Shown: in pieces, positions 45,275-53,013 of the stretch
Layout of the letters: each line of letters begins with the position of its first letter
How positions within the stretch are numbered: the first letter of the stretch is position 1
Origin: Candidatus Methanogranum gryphiswaldense
GTDB lineage: Archaea > Thermoplasmatota > Thermoplasmata > Methanomassiliicoccales > Methanomethylophilaceae
Length of the DNA stretch: 64,000 bases
Assembly: GCA_019262145.1 (NCBI GenBank)
Contig: CP076745.1
Coordinates: forward strand, 183,093-247,092
Reading direction: 5' to 3'
Notes under the pieces: model-generated
What the model was told of the DNA's origin: nothing
Databases searched by the model: none
The model's input: the letters and a program-made list of their open reading frames with translations, nothing else
Program-made: the position numbers and the translations under genes

Positions 45275-46269
45275 TCTCTCACCTTGCGGATCTCGTCGGG
45301 TTTGAAGATTCCCTTTTCTGTTATGAAACCAGTTACGAGTTCGGCTGGAGTAACATCGAATGCAGGATTTTTTGCCGGAGAGCCAAGAGGTGCGATCCTT
45401 TGTCCGTATATCTCAGTGACTTCCTTTTCAGATCTTTGTTCTATCACAATCTCTTTTCCATTTTTCATGTTGAAATCAAATGTGGATATGGGTGCTGCAA
45501 CGAAGAATGGAATACCAAAATGTTTTGCGACTATGGCTTTATCGAATGTTCCAATTTTGTTAGCGAAATCTCCGTTGGATGTGATCCTATCAGCTCCAGT
45601 GATTATCATGTCCACTCCTTGGGACATATAGTATGCAGAGGCCCCATCAGGGATTATGGCATGATCTATGCCTTCTTGATTGAGTTCCCAGGCGGTAAGT
45701 TGCATTCCTTGTAGGCGCGGGCGGGTCTCAGATGCATATACAAAGAATCTTTTGCCATCTGCCCAGGCTTTCCTCATAGGTGCCAGTGCAGTACCTACAT
45801 CAACTGTTGCGAGAGCCCCTGCATTACAATGGGTCATTAGTTTCATACCGTCTTTGATCAGTTCTCCGCCGTATTCTCCGATCTTGGTACATTTATCGAC
45901 CATCATCTGTGCGTATTCGTTTGCAGAATCAATAGGGTCTTTTCCGTCAAGAATCTCTTTCTCCATATAGTCAACAGCGTAGAAGAGATCATTTGCTGTT
46001 GGTCTTGCCGCTTTAATTTCTGCCGCGGCTGTTTTAATATCCTTCTTTGAAAGTGCCGCAAGACACATACCATATGCAGCTGTCGCACCGATGGAAGGAG
46101 CCCCCCTTGTGGTCATGTTCCTTATGGCTTCCGCGACATCAAGATAACTGGTAAAGTCAGCGATAACTATCTTTTGAGGCAGTTCTCTCTGATCGATCAT
46201 TCTGACCTTTCCTTTTTCAAACCATACGGCTCTGATATCGACGTATCCATTCTCGGTCCTGACCTTCAT
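45271..46269 (-). CDS. mtnA: Methylthioribose/5-deoxyribose-1-phosphate isomerase
   Basis: This 332-residue aldose-ketose isomerase of the eIF2B fold has TTRGAPSIGATAAYG, the catalytic Cys148 (THCNAG) and Asp227 (GADRITSNG). It converts 5-methylthioribose 1-phosphate or 5-deoxyribose 1-phosphate to the ribulose form. It heads a minus-strand operon with the aldolase and nop5. It is a distant paralogue of the ribose-1,5-bisphosphate isomerase at 4106-5038 but keeps the longer N-terminal domain of MtnA. Confidence 0.93.
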   Translation of the reverse strand: MKVRTENGYVDIRAVWFEKGKVRMIDQRELPQKIVIADFTSYLDVAEAIRNMTTRGAPSIGATAAYGMCLAALSKKDIKTAAAEIKAARPTANDLFYAVDYMEKEILDGKDPIDSANEYAQMMVDKCTKIGEYGGELIKDGMKLMTHCNAGALATVDVGTALAPMRKAWADGKRFFVYASETRPRLQGMQLTAWELNQEGIDHAIIPDGASAYYMSQGVDMIITGADRITSNGDFANKIGTFDKAIVAKHFGIPFFVAAPISTFDFNMKNGKEIVIEQRSEKEVTEIYGQRIAPLGSPAKNPAFDVTPAELVTGFITEKGIFKPDEIRKVRE

Positions 46270-46318
46270 TTTGTTCTACCGTCCGCTAAATCTGTTTGTT
46301 ATAGTTAGTTTAAATGAT

Positions 46319-46948
46319 TTAATAACAAGGTGTGAATGTTAGAACTGCTCCATTGCCAAGAACCTCGACATTTTCTAATTTAAGGTTTATTCCGTTCTCG
46401 GCCAGCCAGCCATCGCCATCAGCGGGGGTCGGTGCAGTTCTTCCTCCGATCATGAACCCGCCTATATAGACCGTATACTTATCCACAAGTTTTTCTTTGA
46501 AAAATGCCGCTATTGTCTCACCACCGCCTTCAACAAGTATGCTTTCAATGCCTACTTCCTCCGAAAGCTCTTCAAGCATTTTTTTGAGATCGATGGTCTT
46601 TCCGGTGATTATGGTCTCTTCACAGTCGAATTCTTTTTCGCATTCTTCCGTGGTGATCATAATGGTCGGTGCGCTATCATTCAGTACCTTTGCGTCATCA
46701 GGGGTCTTTCCGTGAGGATCGATGACAATCCTTATTGGATTGGAATCATAATCCATGCCCTTTATTGTCAAGTGAGGATTATCTGACAATACTGTGCCGA
46801 CGCCCACCAATATAGCGTCATACTTTTTTCTAAGGGCCTTAACACGGGCTTTATCCTCATCAGAGGAGATGGTCACCTGTTTCCGGTCTATCCCTGCAAT
46901 CTTACCATCTGCTGACATTGCACAATTTACATGGATAAAAGGCTTCAT
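46319..46948 (-). CDS. arfC: Diaminohydroxyphosphoribosylamino-pyrimidinone reductase
   Basis: This 209-residue RibD-C-fold NADPH reductase of archaeal riboflavin and F420 synthesis reduces the ribosylamino side chain. It has NCAMSADGKIAG, KYDAILVGVGTVLSDNPHLT and VEGGGETIAAFF. The ATG at 46948 follows AGGAGATT and overlaps the rtcA stop. It is the last gene of a two-gene unit with rtcA. Confidence 0.9.
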   Translation of the reverse strand: MKPFIHVNCAMSADGKIAGIDRKQVTISSDEDKARVKALRKKYDAILVGVGTVLSDNPHLTIKGMDYDSNPIRIVIDPHGKTPDDAKVLNDSAPTIMITTEECEKEFDCEETIITGKTIDLKKMLEELSEEVGIESILVEGGGETIAAFFKEKLVDKYTVYIGGFMIGGRTAPTPADGDGWLAENGINLKLENVEVLGNGAVLTFTPCY

Positions 46949-47976
46949 TCGCAATCTCCTGGGTTTATACTGAAATGGAATCCATTATCTTTACGTTCAA
47001 CACCAAATCTTACGTCCAAGAAAGACTCCAGTGTGTCCATTTGGCTTAATAGATGTTTACTGATTCTAGATACAACGAACTCGCTCCGGCCTTTGGCCAT
47101 GGCCATATAGGGCAGAAGTTGATCAGCTGTATGGCTGTCAACAGTTGCACCCGTTCCAATCTCATCTATAAGATCGTTCGCAGCATCCTCTCCAGATTGT
47201 TCTGCAGAGTGTCCGCGTGATGTCAATACATTGCTGGAGATCATACCATTCTCATATTCAGCAACAAGGACCATTCCTGCTCCGCGAGAATTTCCAATGC
47301 TTTTCTGCATTTCAAAATCCACATCGTATTTAGGAGCCAGTGCTTTTTTACAGGCATCAGCCATATCCATTCCGATCTTGTCAGGAAGGTGTTGTACGAA
47401 TACTCTTCCTTTGATCCCATTGAATTCTCCGAGGTCTGTCAGCATCAGTGGTGATATGTCCCCTATTGGGTCCAATGTGGCGACCACGTGTCCGCCACCC
47501 AAAGGATAGAAGCCTCTTTCCAAGATATTCACATCCGCAGTTATGCCCATTCTTCTCATAAGCGGGAAAAGGACCATCTGATACGAGTCCAAAGGCGGAG
47601 CCCACATGACATTGGTGCCTCCGATGATATCAAGAGTTAGTCTTTTATCATGATTTCTTGCAGCCAGAAGTACAGCCTGCATGACCAGACTGATACTTCC
47701 TGCTGTACCTATGTCCAGTGTAAGATTGTTGACCTGTGTGTTTCCAGGTTCGAATGTGAGCTCGCTTGAACCTACGAAGTTTCCTTCTACGTTTGAGCCC
47801 GTCATCTGTGCCACTGCGTTTACTGCAGTCGTGTGTTGTTTGGATAGGCCATTCGTGGGTCTATTCTCACGGATCCTCGTAAGTCTCGTGGGAATGCCCG
47901 TGAGTGCGGATAGCGCCACAGACGTACGTACCATCTGTCCGCCTCCTTCGCCTCTCGAGCTGTCTATCTCTAACAT
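46945..47976 (-). CDS. rtcA: RNA 3'-terminal phosphate cyclase
   Basis: This 343-residue enzyme converts RNA 3'-phosphate ends to 2',3'-cyclic phosphates with ATP. The N-terminal GEGGGQMVRTSVALSALTG and the later RGHSAEQSGEDAA motif, with the catalytic His in the latter block, are clear. It is the first gene of the rtcA-arfC pair. The ligase RtcB, a frequent functional partner, is not in the window. Confidence 0.93.
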   Translation of the reverse strand: MLEIDSSRGEGGGQMVRTSVALSALTGIPTRLTRIRENRPTNGLSKQHTTAVNAVAQMTGSNVEGNFVGSSELTFEPGNTQVNNLTLDIGTAGSISLVMQAVLLAARNHDKRLTLDIIGGTNVMWAPPLDSYQMVLFPLMRRMGITADVNILERGFYPLGGGHVVATLDPIGDISPLMLTDLGEFNGIKGRVFVQHLPDKIGMDMADACKKALAPKYDVDFEMQKSIGNSRGAGMVLVAEYENGMISSNVLTSRGHSAEQSGEDAANDLIDEIGTGATVDSHTADQLLPYMAMAKGRSEFVVSRISKHLLSQMDTLESFLDVRFGVERKDNGFHFSINPGDCE

Positions 47977-48056
47977 AGAGTCACCTTATGCGCTTATTCA
48001 ATAAAATCATTATCAGCATATGTGAGTGAGTTGACAAGCAGAAATCTAATAATGAG

Positions 48057-48128
48057 TGCGAATGCCGGGATTCGAACCCGGGTCAGAGGCTTGGGAAGCA
48101 TCCGTCCTAACCACTGGACTACATTCGC
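48057..48128 (-). tRNA. tRNA-Gly (CCC)
   Basis: This 72-nt cloverleaf on the minus strand has acceptor GCGAATG/CATTCGC, D arm GTCC/GGAC, anticodon loop TTCCCAA and T arm CCGGG-TTCGAAT-CCCGG. The 3' CCA is not encoded. The anticodon stem has one T-C mismatch at pair 29-41. A TATA-like GTTAAATAAT lies about 35 bp upstream. Confidence 0.92.
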
Positions 48129-48215
48129 ACGATATTGACTCGATTGTCGGGCTATTATTTAACAACTCAGTTTTACTATGGTTTTTAATACCCCTTCGTT
48201 AATCAGGCTATCTAC

Positions 48216-48291
48216 GGACTCGTGGTCTAGGGGTTATGACGTCGCCCTTACAAGGCGAAGGTCGCCGGTTCAAATCCGGCCGGGTCCACCA
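48216..48291 (+). tRNA. tRNA-Val (TAC), CCA encoded
   Basis: This cloverleaf has acceptor GGACTCG/CGGGTCC, anticodon stem TCGCC/GGCGA with loop CTTACAA, and T arm GCCGG-TTCAAAT-CCGGC. The tRNA body ends at 48288 and an encoded CCA follows. TTTTTAATA about 30 bp ahead is a likely TATA element. It is nearly identical to the opposite-strand tRNA-Val at 48991-49066. Confidence 0.95.
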
Positions 48292-48382
48292 TATTCTCAC
48301 ACATTTTGTTTTGTTTATCATTTATCGTTTTGTTTACTATTGTTAATATTTTTATTGTACATATGTGCATTTTTTGTAAATA

Positions 48383-48393
48383 AAATATATATA
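48383..48393 (+). promoter_or_regulatory. TATA box before the possible structured RNA
   Basis: AAATATATATA is centred about 25 bp upstream of base 48412, where the first stem of the proposed RNA begins. Confidence 0.4.
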
Positions 48394-48411
48394 GTATATA
48401 CTTCGATAGAT

Positions 48412-48542
48412 GGAGTATGCAACCATCCAAATGGTTGCTGAACTCCAAAGGATTCCGTAATTCTTCCTCTGGGAATCTCGCGGGGAGCAAAATATCTCCA
48501 ATAAAAAAGGCGAGGAAATGGACGGGAAACTCGCCTCTTTTT
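48412..48542 (+). ncRNA. Possible novel structured RNA (no known class)
   Basis: About 130 bases downstream of a TATA element can form several helices: GGAGT with ACTCC (48412-48416, 48442-48446) enclosing GCAACCAT-CCAA-ATGGTTGC (8 bp, 48419-48438); GATTCC with GGAATC (48451-48456, 48472-48477); GGAG with CTCC (48484-48499); and AGGCGAG with CTCGCCT (48508-48536) followed by five T residues. No tRNA, SRP, RNase P or riboswitch signature is recognised. A 16-codon ORF beginning ATGGAGTAT overlaps the first half, so a short mRNA remains possible. Confidence 0.4.
48508..48542. terminator. Bidirectional hairpin terminator
   Basis: AGGCGAG and CTCGCCT form a 7-bp stem flanked by A-rich sequence on the left and T5 on the right, so it reads as hairpin plus T-run on both strands. 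It lies just past the stop of the minus-strand ORF that ends at 48548 and at the end of the proposed plus-strand RNA. Confidence 0.6.
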
Positions 48543-48547
48543 ATATT

Positions 48548-48946
48548 TTAAAAAAGTTTGCTGCATATGGGCACTTGACGGCAAGCCGAGGATGCAAAAT
48601 AGACTTGGATCTTATATCCCTTTTCGATCAAAGGACTAAAAGAATGTTGCCAACCATTCATAGAAAGTTCTTCAGGAATAAGAACAACGTTATTTCTGTC
48701 CGGTCCGCACATGGATTCTATGTAGAATGTTAATTCTCTTGGAAAAAGATATCTCGCGGTCGAATCCCTATCAAGAAGTATTATGTTGGCGGAAGGATCT
48801 TGTTTAAGAACCTCCTCCCTTACAATCTTGATAAGGCCCTTCGTGCCTTCTTCGCGCAGACCAGCAATTGTTCTTAAAGAACTGTCGCTGACGAACTTTT
48901 CAACAACCAATCTTGGATCTCCTTCTGCAGGACACGCATTGACCAT
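48548..48946 (-). CDS. Unrecognised 132-residue protein
   Basis: I do not recognise this protein. It has no membrane segment, and its C-terminus reads FASSACRQVPICSKLF with two cysteines. Acidic and basic residues alternate in the first half, suggesting a soluble alpha-beta protein. It is a single gene with its own TATA-like upstream stretch and a hairpin terminator, and it lies between two inverted tRNA-Val genes, so a past insertion is possible. Confidence 0.6.
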   Translation of the reverse strand: MVNACPAEGDPRLVVEKFVSDSSLRTIAGLREEGTKGLIKIVREEVLKQDPSANIILLDRDSTARYLFPRELTFYIESMCGPDRNNVVLIPEELSMNGWQHSFSPLIEKGYKIQVYFASSACRQVPICSKLF

Positions 48947-48990
48947 GAAGATGGTAGTGACTTGAGTATTATTACTCTTTATTGTAAAAA

Positions 48991-49066
48991 TGGTGGACCC
49001 GGCCGGATTTGAACCGGCGACCTTCGCCGTGTGAAGGCGACGTCATAACCCCTAGACCACGAGTCC
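48991..49066 (-). tRNA. tRNA-Val (CAC), CCA encoded
   Basis: This minus-strand cloverleaf is identical to the tRNA-Val at 48216-48291 except for three bases in the anticodon loop, here TTCACAC. The body is 48994-49066 and the encoded CCA occupies 48991-48993. GTTAAATAGG about 30 bp upstream is a likely TATA element. Confidence 0.95.
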
Positions 49067-49147
49067 GTCAAAAGACTGTAAAGTTTTTCCCTATTTAACG
49101 TTCATGTCTGAAAAGATTTTAGATAGGTCTAACACTACGTGGTAACC

Positions 49148-50539
49148 ATGACAGGCCTAGTCCATAGAGAGGCGTACGACGACAACAAATTCGAGACCGC
49201 ATTTCAGGCAATCCTTCAGATGGACAAAAGAGATTATCCTTCGTACATAGGCGGATTGATGATAGCATCAGGTGTCGATTATCCGTTATGCAGTCCTATT
49301 GATGAGAGTATACGTTTTGGAACACTTCAAGAATCAGAGCAAGGGATCGCAGATGAAGCAGTCAATGCGGCATTAAGAACATTCGAAGAATGGTCAGTGA
49401 AGACTGTGACCGAAAGGATGCAGACGATCGAGAAGATATACGAGCTCCTGGAGGGGCAGAGATACAGGCTCGCAGCAGCTGTTCTTGTATCTTCTGGAAT
49501 GACCCGGCAGGAATCTCTGATAGAGGTGGATACTCTATTGGAGATAATTGAAGAAGCGATCGATAAAATTAAACAATCATGTGGAAAACCGATGGGCCCA
49601 TGGGCCATAATAGCTTCTCACAGTTCACCATTGGCGTCACCAATAGGGTATGCAATGGTCGCAATGTTAGCCGGAAATACGACAGTCGTTATGCCTAGCA
49701 AGTATACTCCAATACCTGTGTTCATGGTCTATGACCTGTGCGTAAAGGCTGGACTTCCCGATGGGGTCTTCAATTTGATCATAGACCGTAATGATCAGAC
49801 ACAGATGGATCTTGCAAACGATGAATTACTGGCAGGCGTGGTTGTATCTGGTCCAGGCAAGTCATTTGAAGAGATGATGTTCCTAATGGTCGATGATCAA
49901 CTTTCGTTCTATAACGAGTTGAAGGGCATGAACCCCATTCTAATCTATAAGCCCGCAGATATGAAGAAGGCTGTAAAGGACGTGTTGGATTCTGCTTTCA
50001 GATACATGGGTCAAGGACTGTATTCGACTTCGAAGGTCGTAGTGACCATCGAGGATCAAAAAAGATTCATGGACGTCTTCATGGAGCAGGTAAAAACACT
50101 TAAGATCGCTGATCCGTCAGAAAAGGATGCATTCTGCGGTCCATTGATCTCTAAAGATAGCAAAAAGGCATTCGATTCATTTATTGCGAAAATGACACCC
50201 AATATCATGTACGGTGGGAAGCCAGTGATCTCTGAGTTCACACAGAATGGATCATATGTTACACCACTTGTGGTCACAGGGTTAGATGATGAGGATGATG
50301 AGGCATACATGGACCTGGGGCTTCCGGTGCTGTATATCAAGATGGTATCGGATCTGGATGAGGCATTCGAAGAGCTTGCTTATACTGAATGCGGGCTTTC
50401 TGCAGGTATATTTTCAAAAGATCAAAGGGTGATCGACAGATTCAAGGCCGAATCCGATATTCCAATTGTATTCATCAATGATTCCAGTCGTTCATTAAAA
50501 CCTGGCATCTATGCGAATATCGAGAATTTTGTTAAATGA
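49148..50539 (+). CDS. Aldehyde dehydrogenase superfamily protein lacking the catalytic Cys
   Basis: This 463-residue protein has the aldehyde dehydrogenase fold: MPSKYTP for the cofactor lysine, VSGPGKSFEEM for the glycine motif, NELKGMNP with the general-base glutamate, and a C-terminal oligomerisation region. However, the block that normally reads GQxC is GQGL (GQGLYSTSK), so the nucleophilic cysteine is Leu, and the PWNFP motif with the oxyanion Asn is replaced by SHSSP. It may be a pseudoenzyme or have another activity. The frame opens at GTG 49139; ATG 49148, about 28 bp from a TATA-like stretch, is preferred. Confidence 0.8.
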   Translation: MTGLVHREAYDDNKFETAFQAILQMDKRDYPSYIGGLMIASGVDYPLCSPIDESIRFGTLQESEQGIADEAVNAALRTFEEWSVKTVTERMQTIEKIYELLEGQRYRLAAAVLVSSGMTRQESLIEVDTLLEIIEEAIDKIKQSCGKPMGPWAIIASHSSPLASPIGYAMVAMLAGNTTVVMPSKYTPIPVFMVYDLCVKAGLPDGVFNLIIDRNDQTQMDLANDELLAGVVVSGPGKSFEEMMFLMVDDQLSFYNELKGMNPILIYKPADMKKAVKDVLDSAFRYMGQGLYSTSKVVVTIEDQKRFMDVFMEQVKTLKIADPSEKDAFCGPLISKDSKKAFDSFIAKMTPNIMYGGKPVISEFTQNGSYVTPLVVTGLDDEDDEAYMDLGLPVLYIKMVSDLDEAFEELAYTECGLSAGIFSKDQRVIDRFKAESDIPIVFINDSSRSLKPGIYANIENFVK

Positions 50540-50541
50540 GG

Positions 50542-51231
50542 TCAAATATCCCTTATACAAACATTTTTTACAAACCTTTTAGCACTTTTACCAAGGAGAG
50601 TCAATTCTGCTTGAGAATAGGGTTTGATCTTAGACATAGTCGGGTCTGATGTTTTACTGGGGTCAAATTGTACAATGGTGTAACGTTTTGTGAATTGTAT
50701 CTCTTTAGCGATCTCCATGATGGTATTTTCATTGATGATATCTGGTATCGCTACGGTCCTGAAGATATTGTCGACCTTCGATTCTTTGATCACAGATATG
50801 CTCTCTTTTATGACAGAGATATCAATTGGTTTTCCAGCCAAACGTGAGTACAGATCAGTTTTCAAGGGAGCCATAAGATTCATGCATACGCAATCCACAA
50901 GTTTTGCGCCAACAAGATCATCTATGGTCTCAGGGTGCATCCCATTGGTGTCAAGTCTGATAGCTATCTTTCTTTTTTTCAAGTCCTTCAACAACTTGTA
51001 TAGGTCAGGAGAACAAGACGGTTCACCGCCAGATACCACTATGCCGGTAAGAAAATCCAGTTTGCCGTCTATGTAATCCAATATCTCCTGTTGAGCTATT
51101 TCTTCCTCTACATCTTTGAATCTTTGATTGCAATAGGGACAGTTAAGATCACAGCCGGATAGGATGATCTTACAGGCATTCTTCCCTTCCCAGTCACGCA
51201 GTGTGGTCTTAGTGAAACCTGCAATCGTCAT
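50542..51231 (-). CDS. Radical SAM activating enzyme, NrdG-like
   Basis: This 229-residue radical SAM protein matches the activases of anaerobic ribonucleotide reductase. The cluster motif is CDLNCPYC (C-x3-C-x2-C), preceded by GFTKTTLRDWEGK, and GIVVSGGEPS is the SAM-binding GGE motif. The reductase itself is not in the window. It adjoins the ACT-domain gene upstream with one base between them. Confidence 0.88.
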   Translation of the reverse strand: MTIAGFTKTTLRDWEGKNACKIILSGCDLNCPYCNQRFKDVEEEIAQQEILDYIDGKLDFLTGIVVSGGEPSCSPDLYKLLKDLKKRKIAIRLDTNGMHPETIDDLVGAKLVDCVCMNLMAPLKTDLYSRLAGKPIDISVIKESISVIKESKVDNIFRTVAIPDIINENTIMEIAKEIQFTKRYTIVQFDPSKTSDPTMSKIKPYSQAELTLLGKSAKRFVKNVCIRDI

Positions 51232-51232
51232 C

Positions 51233-52144
51233 TCAGTTGAGTTTCCTGATGCCTTCGAGTTCGTATATGCCCTTCAGTTCTTTGTAGTACTCATTAATGA
51301 CCTTAGGCAGTTCTTCATAGGTGATATTGGCGTTCTTCATGTCTGCCACGATCTCCAATGACATGGTCTGATAAGCGATCATTATCTTAGAAAATACCGA
51401 TATAAGATTGATATTCGTTTTCGCAACGATATCAAGGGCCTTGTTGATACTTCCGGGGCAATCAGGTATCTTCATGTTCACTTCGATCAATTTTGTGTCT
51501 TGTTTGAAGAATACGATGGACACTATCCAAGAACTCATGTCGAGGGTCAGCATGACCTCGGTGTTGTTGATATCTGTCAACACATCTCCATATTCGACAG
51601 AAAGGTCGAATGTACCATCTGTGAAAGTGACAGGTGCGCCGTGCCTGAGCTCTTCTTTTACTGTTCCACTGTCGGATTCCTTTCTGAAGATACGTCCTAT
51701 CTTGGCAGGTTTCATGCTGATGTATTTTATTTTCTCCACTGACGGGTCGTTAGCTTCTTTCAAGCTCGTGAATCTCTCTTTTATGATCTCCCCTTCACCA
51801 GCAAAGTTGAGTTCAGCCATGATGCTCCAGATAATGGTAGTATCTGATATGCCGTTCAGAGATACGGAATTAAGAATATTGACGCCCTGATCACTAAGGA
51901 ACTTAGCGGATTGAACGGTTGAACCGGGAACATCTTCCATGAATATGTTGACCTGTGTGAGGGTACGGAAGTTCTCTTGAGGATACATGGACAGGATGAG
52001 TTCGTATCTCTTAGGCCCTTTCTCCGGGTATTTGAAAAGTGTGCTGTAGATATATCCGCCCTCGACAAGGCCCATCACGCCTGCTAGCCATTTATCGATC
52101 TTGATCTTGTTATCTTCGATCTTTGTGAATTCCCAGCTCTTCAT
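51233..52144 (-). CDS. ACT-domain protein
   Basis: This 303-residue protein has two regions with ACT-like pattern: VNIFMEDVPGSTVQSAKFLSD followed by GVNILNS in the first third, and VNMKIPDCPGSINKALDIVA followed by TNINLISV in the last third. ACT domains bind small ligands such as amino acids. There is no catalytic domain, so it is probably a sensor or regulator. It is co-transcribed with the NrdG-like gene. The ligand is unknown. Confidence 0.72.
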   Translation of the reverse strand: MKSWEFTKIEDNKIKIDKWLAGVMGLVEGGYIYSTLFKYPEKGPKRYELILSMYPQENFRTLTQVNIFMEDVPGSTVQSAKFLSDQGVNILNSVSLNGISDTTIIWSIMAELNFAGEGEIIKERFTSLKEANDPSVEKIKYISMKPAKIGRIFRKESDSGTVKEELRHGAPVTFTDGTFDLSVEYGDVLTDINNTEVMLTLDMSSWIVSIVFFKQDTKLIEVNMKIPDCPGSINKALDIVAKTNINLISVFSKIMIAYQTMSLEIVADMKNANITYEELPKVINEYYKELKGIYELEGIRKLN

Positions 52145-52177
52145 GCCATTCCCTTCTTTATCCTGATTATTTCTGTA

Positions 52178-52846
52178 TCATATATCTTTTCGGTCTATGT
52201 TTTTAATAGATACTGTTGGCCTAGTCCATATGGGGTCTTCTTTTTCAGTGGATCTAAGGTCCGCGATTAGGTTTGATATGCTGCCAGCCTGTTCCTTAGA
52301 ATTTGCCAAATGATCAAGGGTCTTCTTTATGTGAGCTCCTCTTTCTTTTATATCTGTCAAACTAAGGGCATCATCGATCAATATCGAGGCTTCCTTGAGT
52401 TTTGCTTTTGCCTTTTCAAGTTTTCTTATGCTTTTTTCAATATCAGAGACATCTGTTTTATTGGCTCTTGTGAATCCGTATCTGCTCGGCATAAGCATCT
52501 TTTGGCCAATGTTATAGGAGCAAACCGTACATTTCCTTTTGACCTCGACAATATTACCATCGAGCGACATGTTCTTTATGGGAGACATGGAATTTCTGCA
52601 TACAGGACATGTTTCCGGAAGATCTTTTTTTACTTCATGATAGTCTATCTCTATTTTGATGAGATTTCTTTCAACACCGATGCGTCTTATGCGTTCTCCT
52701 GTTGCGCGATAATCTTTATCAAGTTTTGAAAGTTGGTGGTTCACTATCTCTACAAGTTCTCTCTGGCTTCCAACATGGGGTGTGAGAATCAAGGCAGCTC
52801 TTATGGCCTTTGACAATGTTTCCTCATCGGGGACCTTATAGGACAT
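52178..52846 (-). CDS. Zinc-ribbon/coiled-coil protein, function unknown
   Basis: This 222-residue protein has an N-terminal helical part (IRAALILTPHVGSQRELVEIV), a central zinc ribbon with TCPVC and KCTVC (about residues 80 and 106) and a coiled-coil C-terminal part rich in Lys and Glu. The layout suggests a DNA- or RNA-associated factor, perhaps transcriptional, but I do not recognise the family. It lies upstream of the ACT gene on the same strand, 33 bp apart. Confidence 0.7.
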   Translation of the reverse strand: MSYKVPDEETLSKAIRAALILTPHVGSQRELVEIVNHQLSKLDKDYRATGERIRRIGVERNLIKIEIDYHEVKKDLPETCPVCRNSMSPIKNMSLDGNIVEVKRKCTVCSYNIGQKMLMPSRYGFTRANKTDVSDIEKSIRKLEKAKAKLKEASILIDDALSLTDIKERGAHIKKTLDHLANSKEQAGSISNLIADLRSTEKEDPIWTRPTVSIKNIDRKDI

Positions 52847-52925
52847 AAGGGTGCATTGCTGTCGTGTCTAATAACTATGCCCGAGGGAACTTATTATTAA
52901 TGAGATAGGCAATCGGAAGCTTGTA

Positions 52926-53008
52926 GCGGGGGTAGCCTAGCTGGCCAAAGGCGCGGGACTTAAGATCCCGTACTTAGTGTTCCATGGGTTCGAATCCCAT
53001 CCCCCGCA
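52926..53008 (+). tRNA. tRNA-Leu (TAA)
   Basis: This class II tRNA has acceptor GCGGGGG/CCCCCGC, anticodon loop CTTAAGA, a long variable arm and T arm ATGGG-TTCGAAT-CCCAT. The CCA end is not encoded. ACTTATTATTAA about 30 bp upstream is a likely TATA element. Confidence 0.95.
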
Positions 53009-53013
53009 CTCGA

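Noticed and set aside
48248-48490. Minus-strand frame ending VDPAGFEPATFAL
   Set aside because: It reads the tRNA-Val gene backwards, a well-known false protein ending; the rest is AT-rich intergenic sequence.
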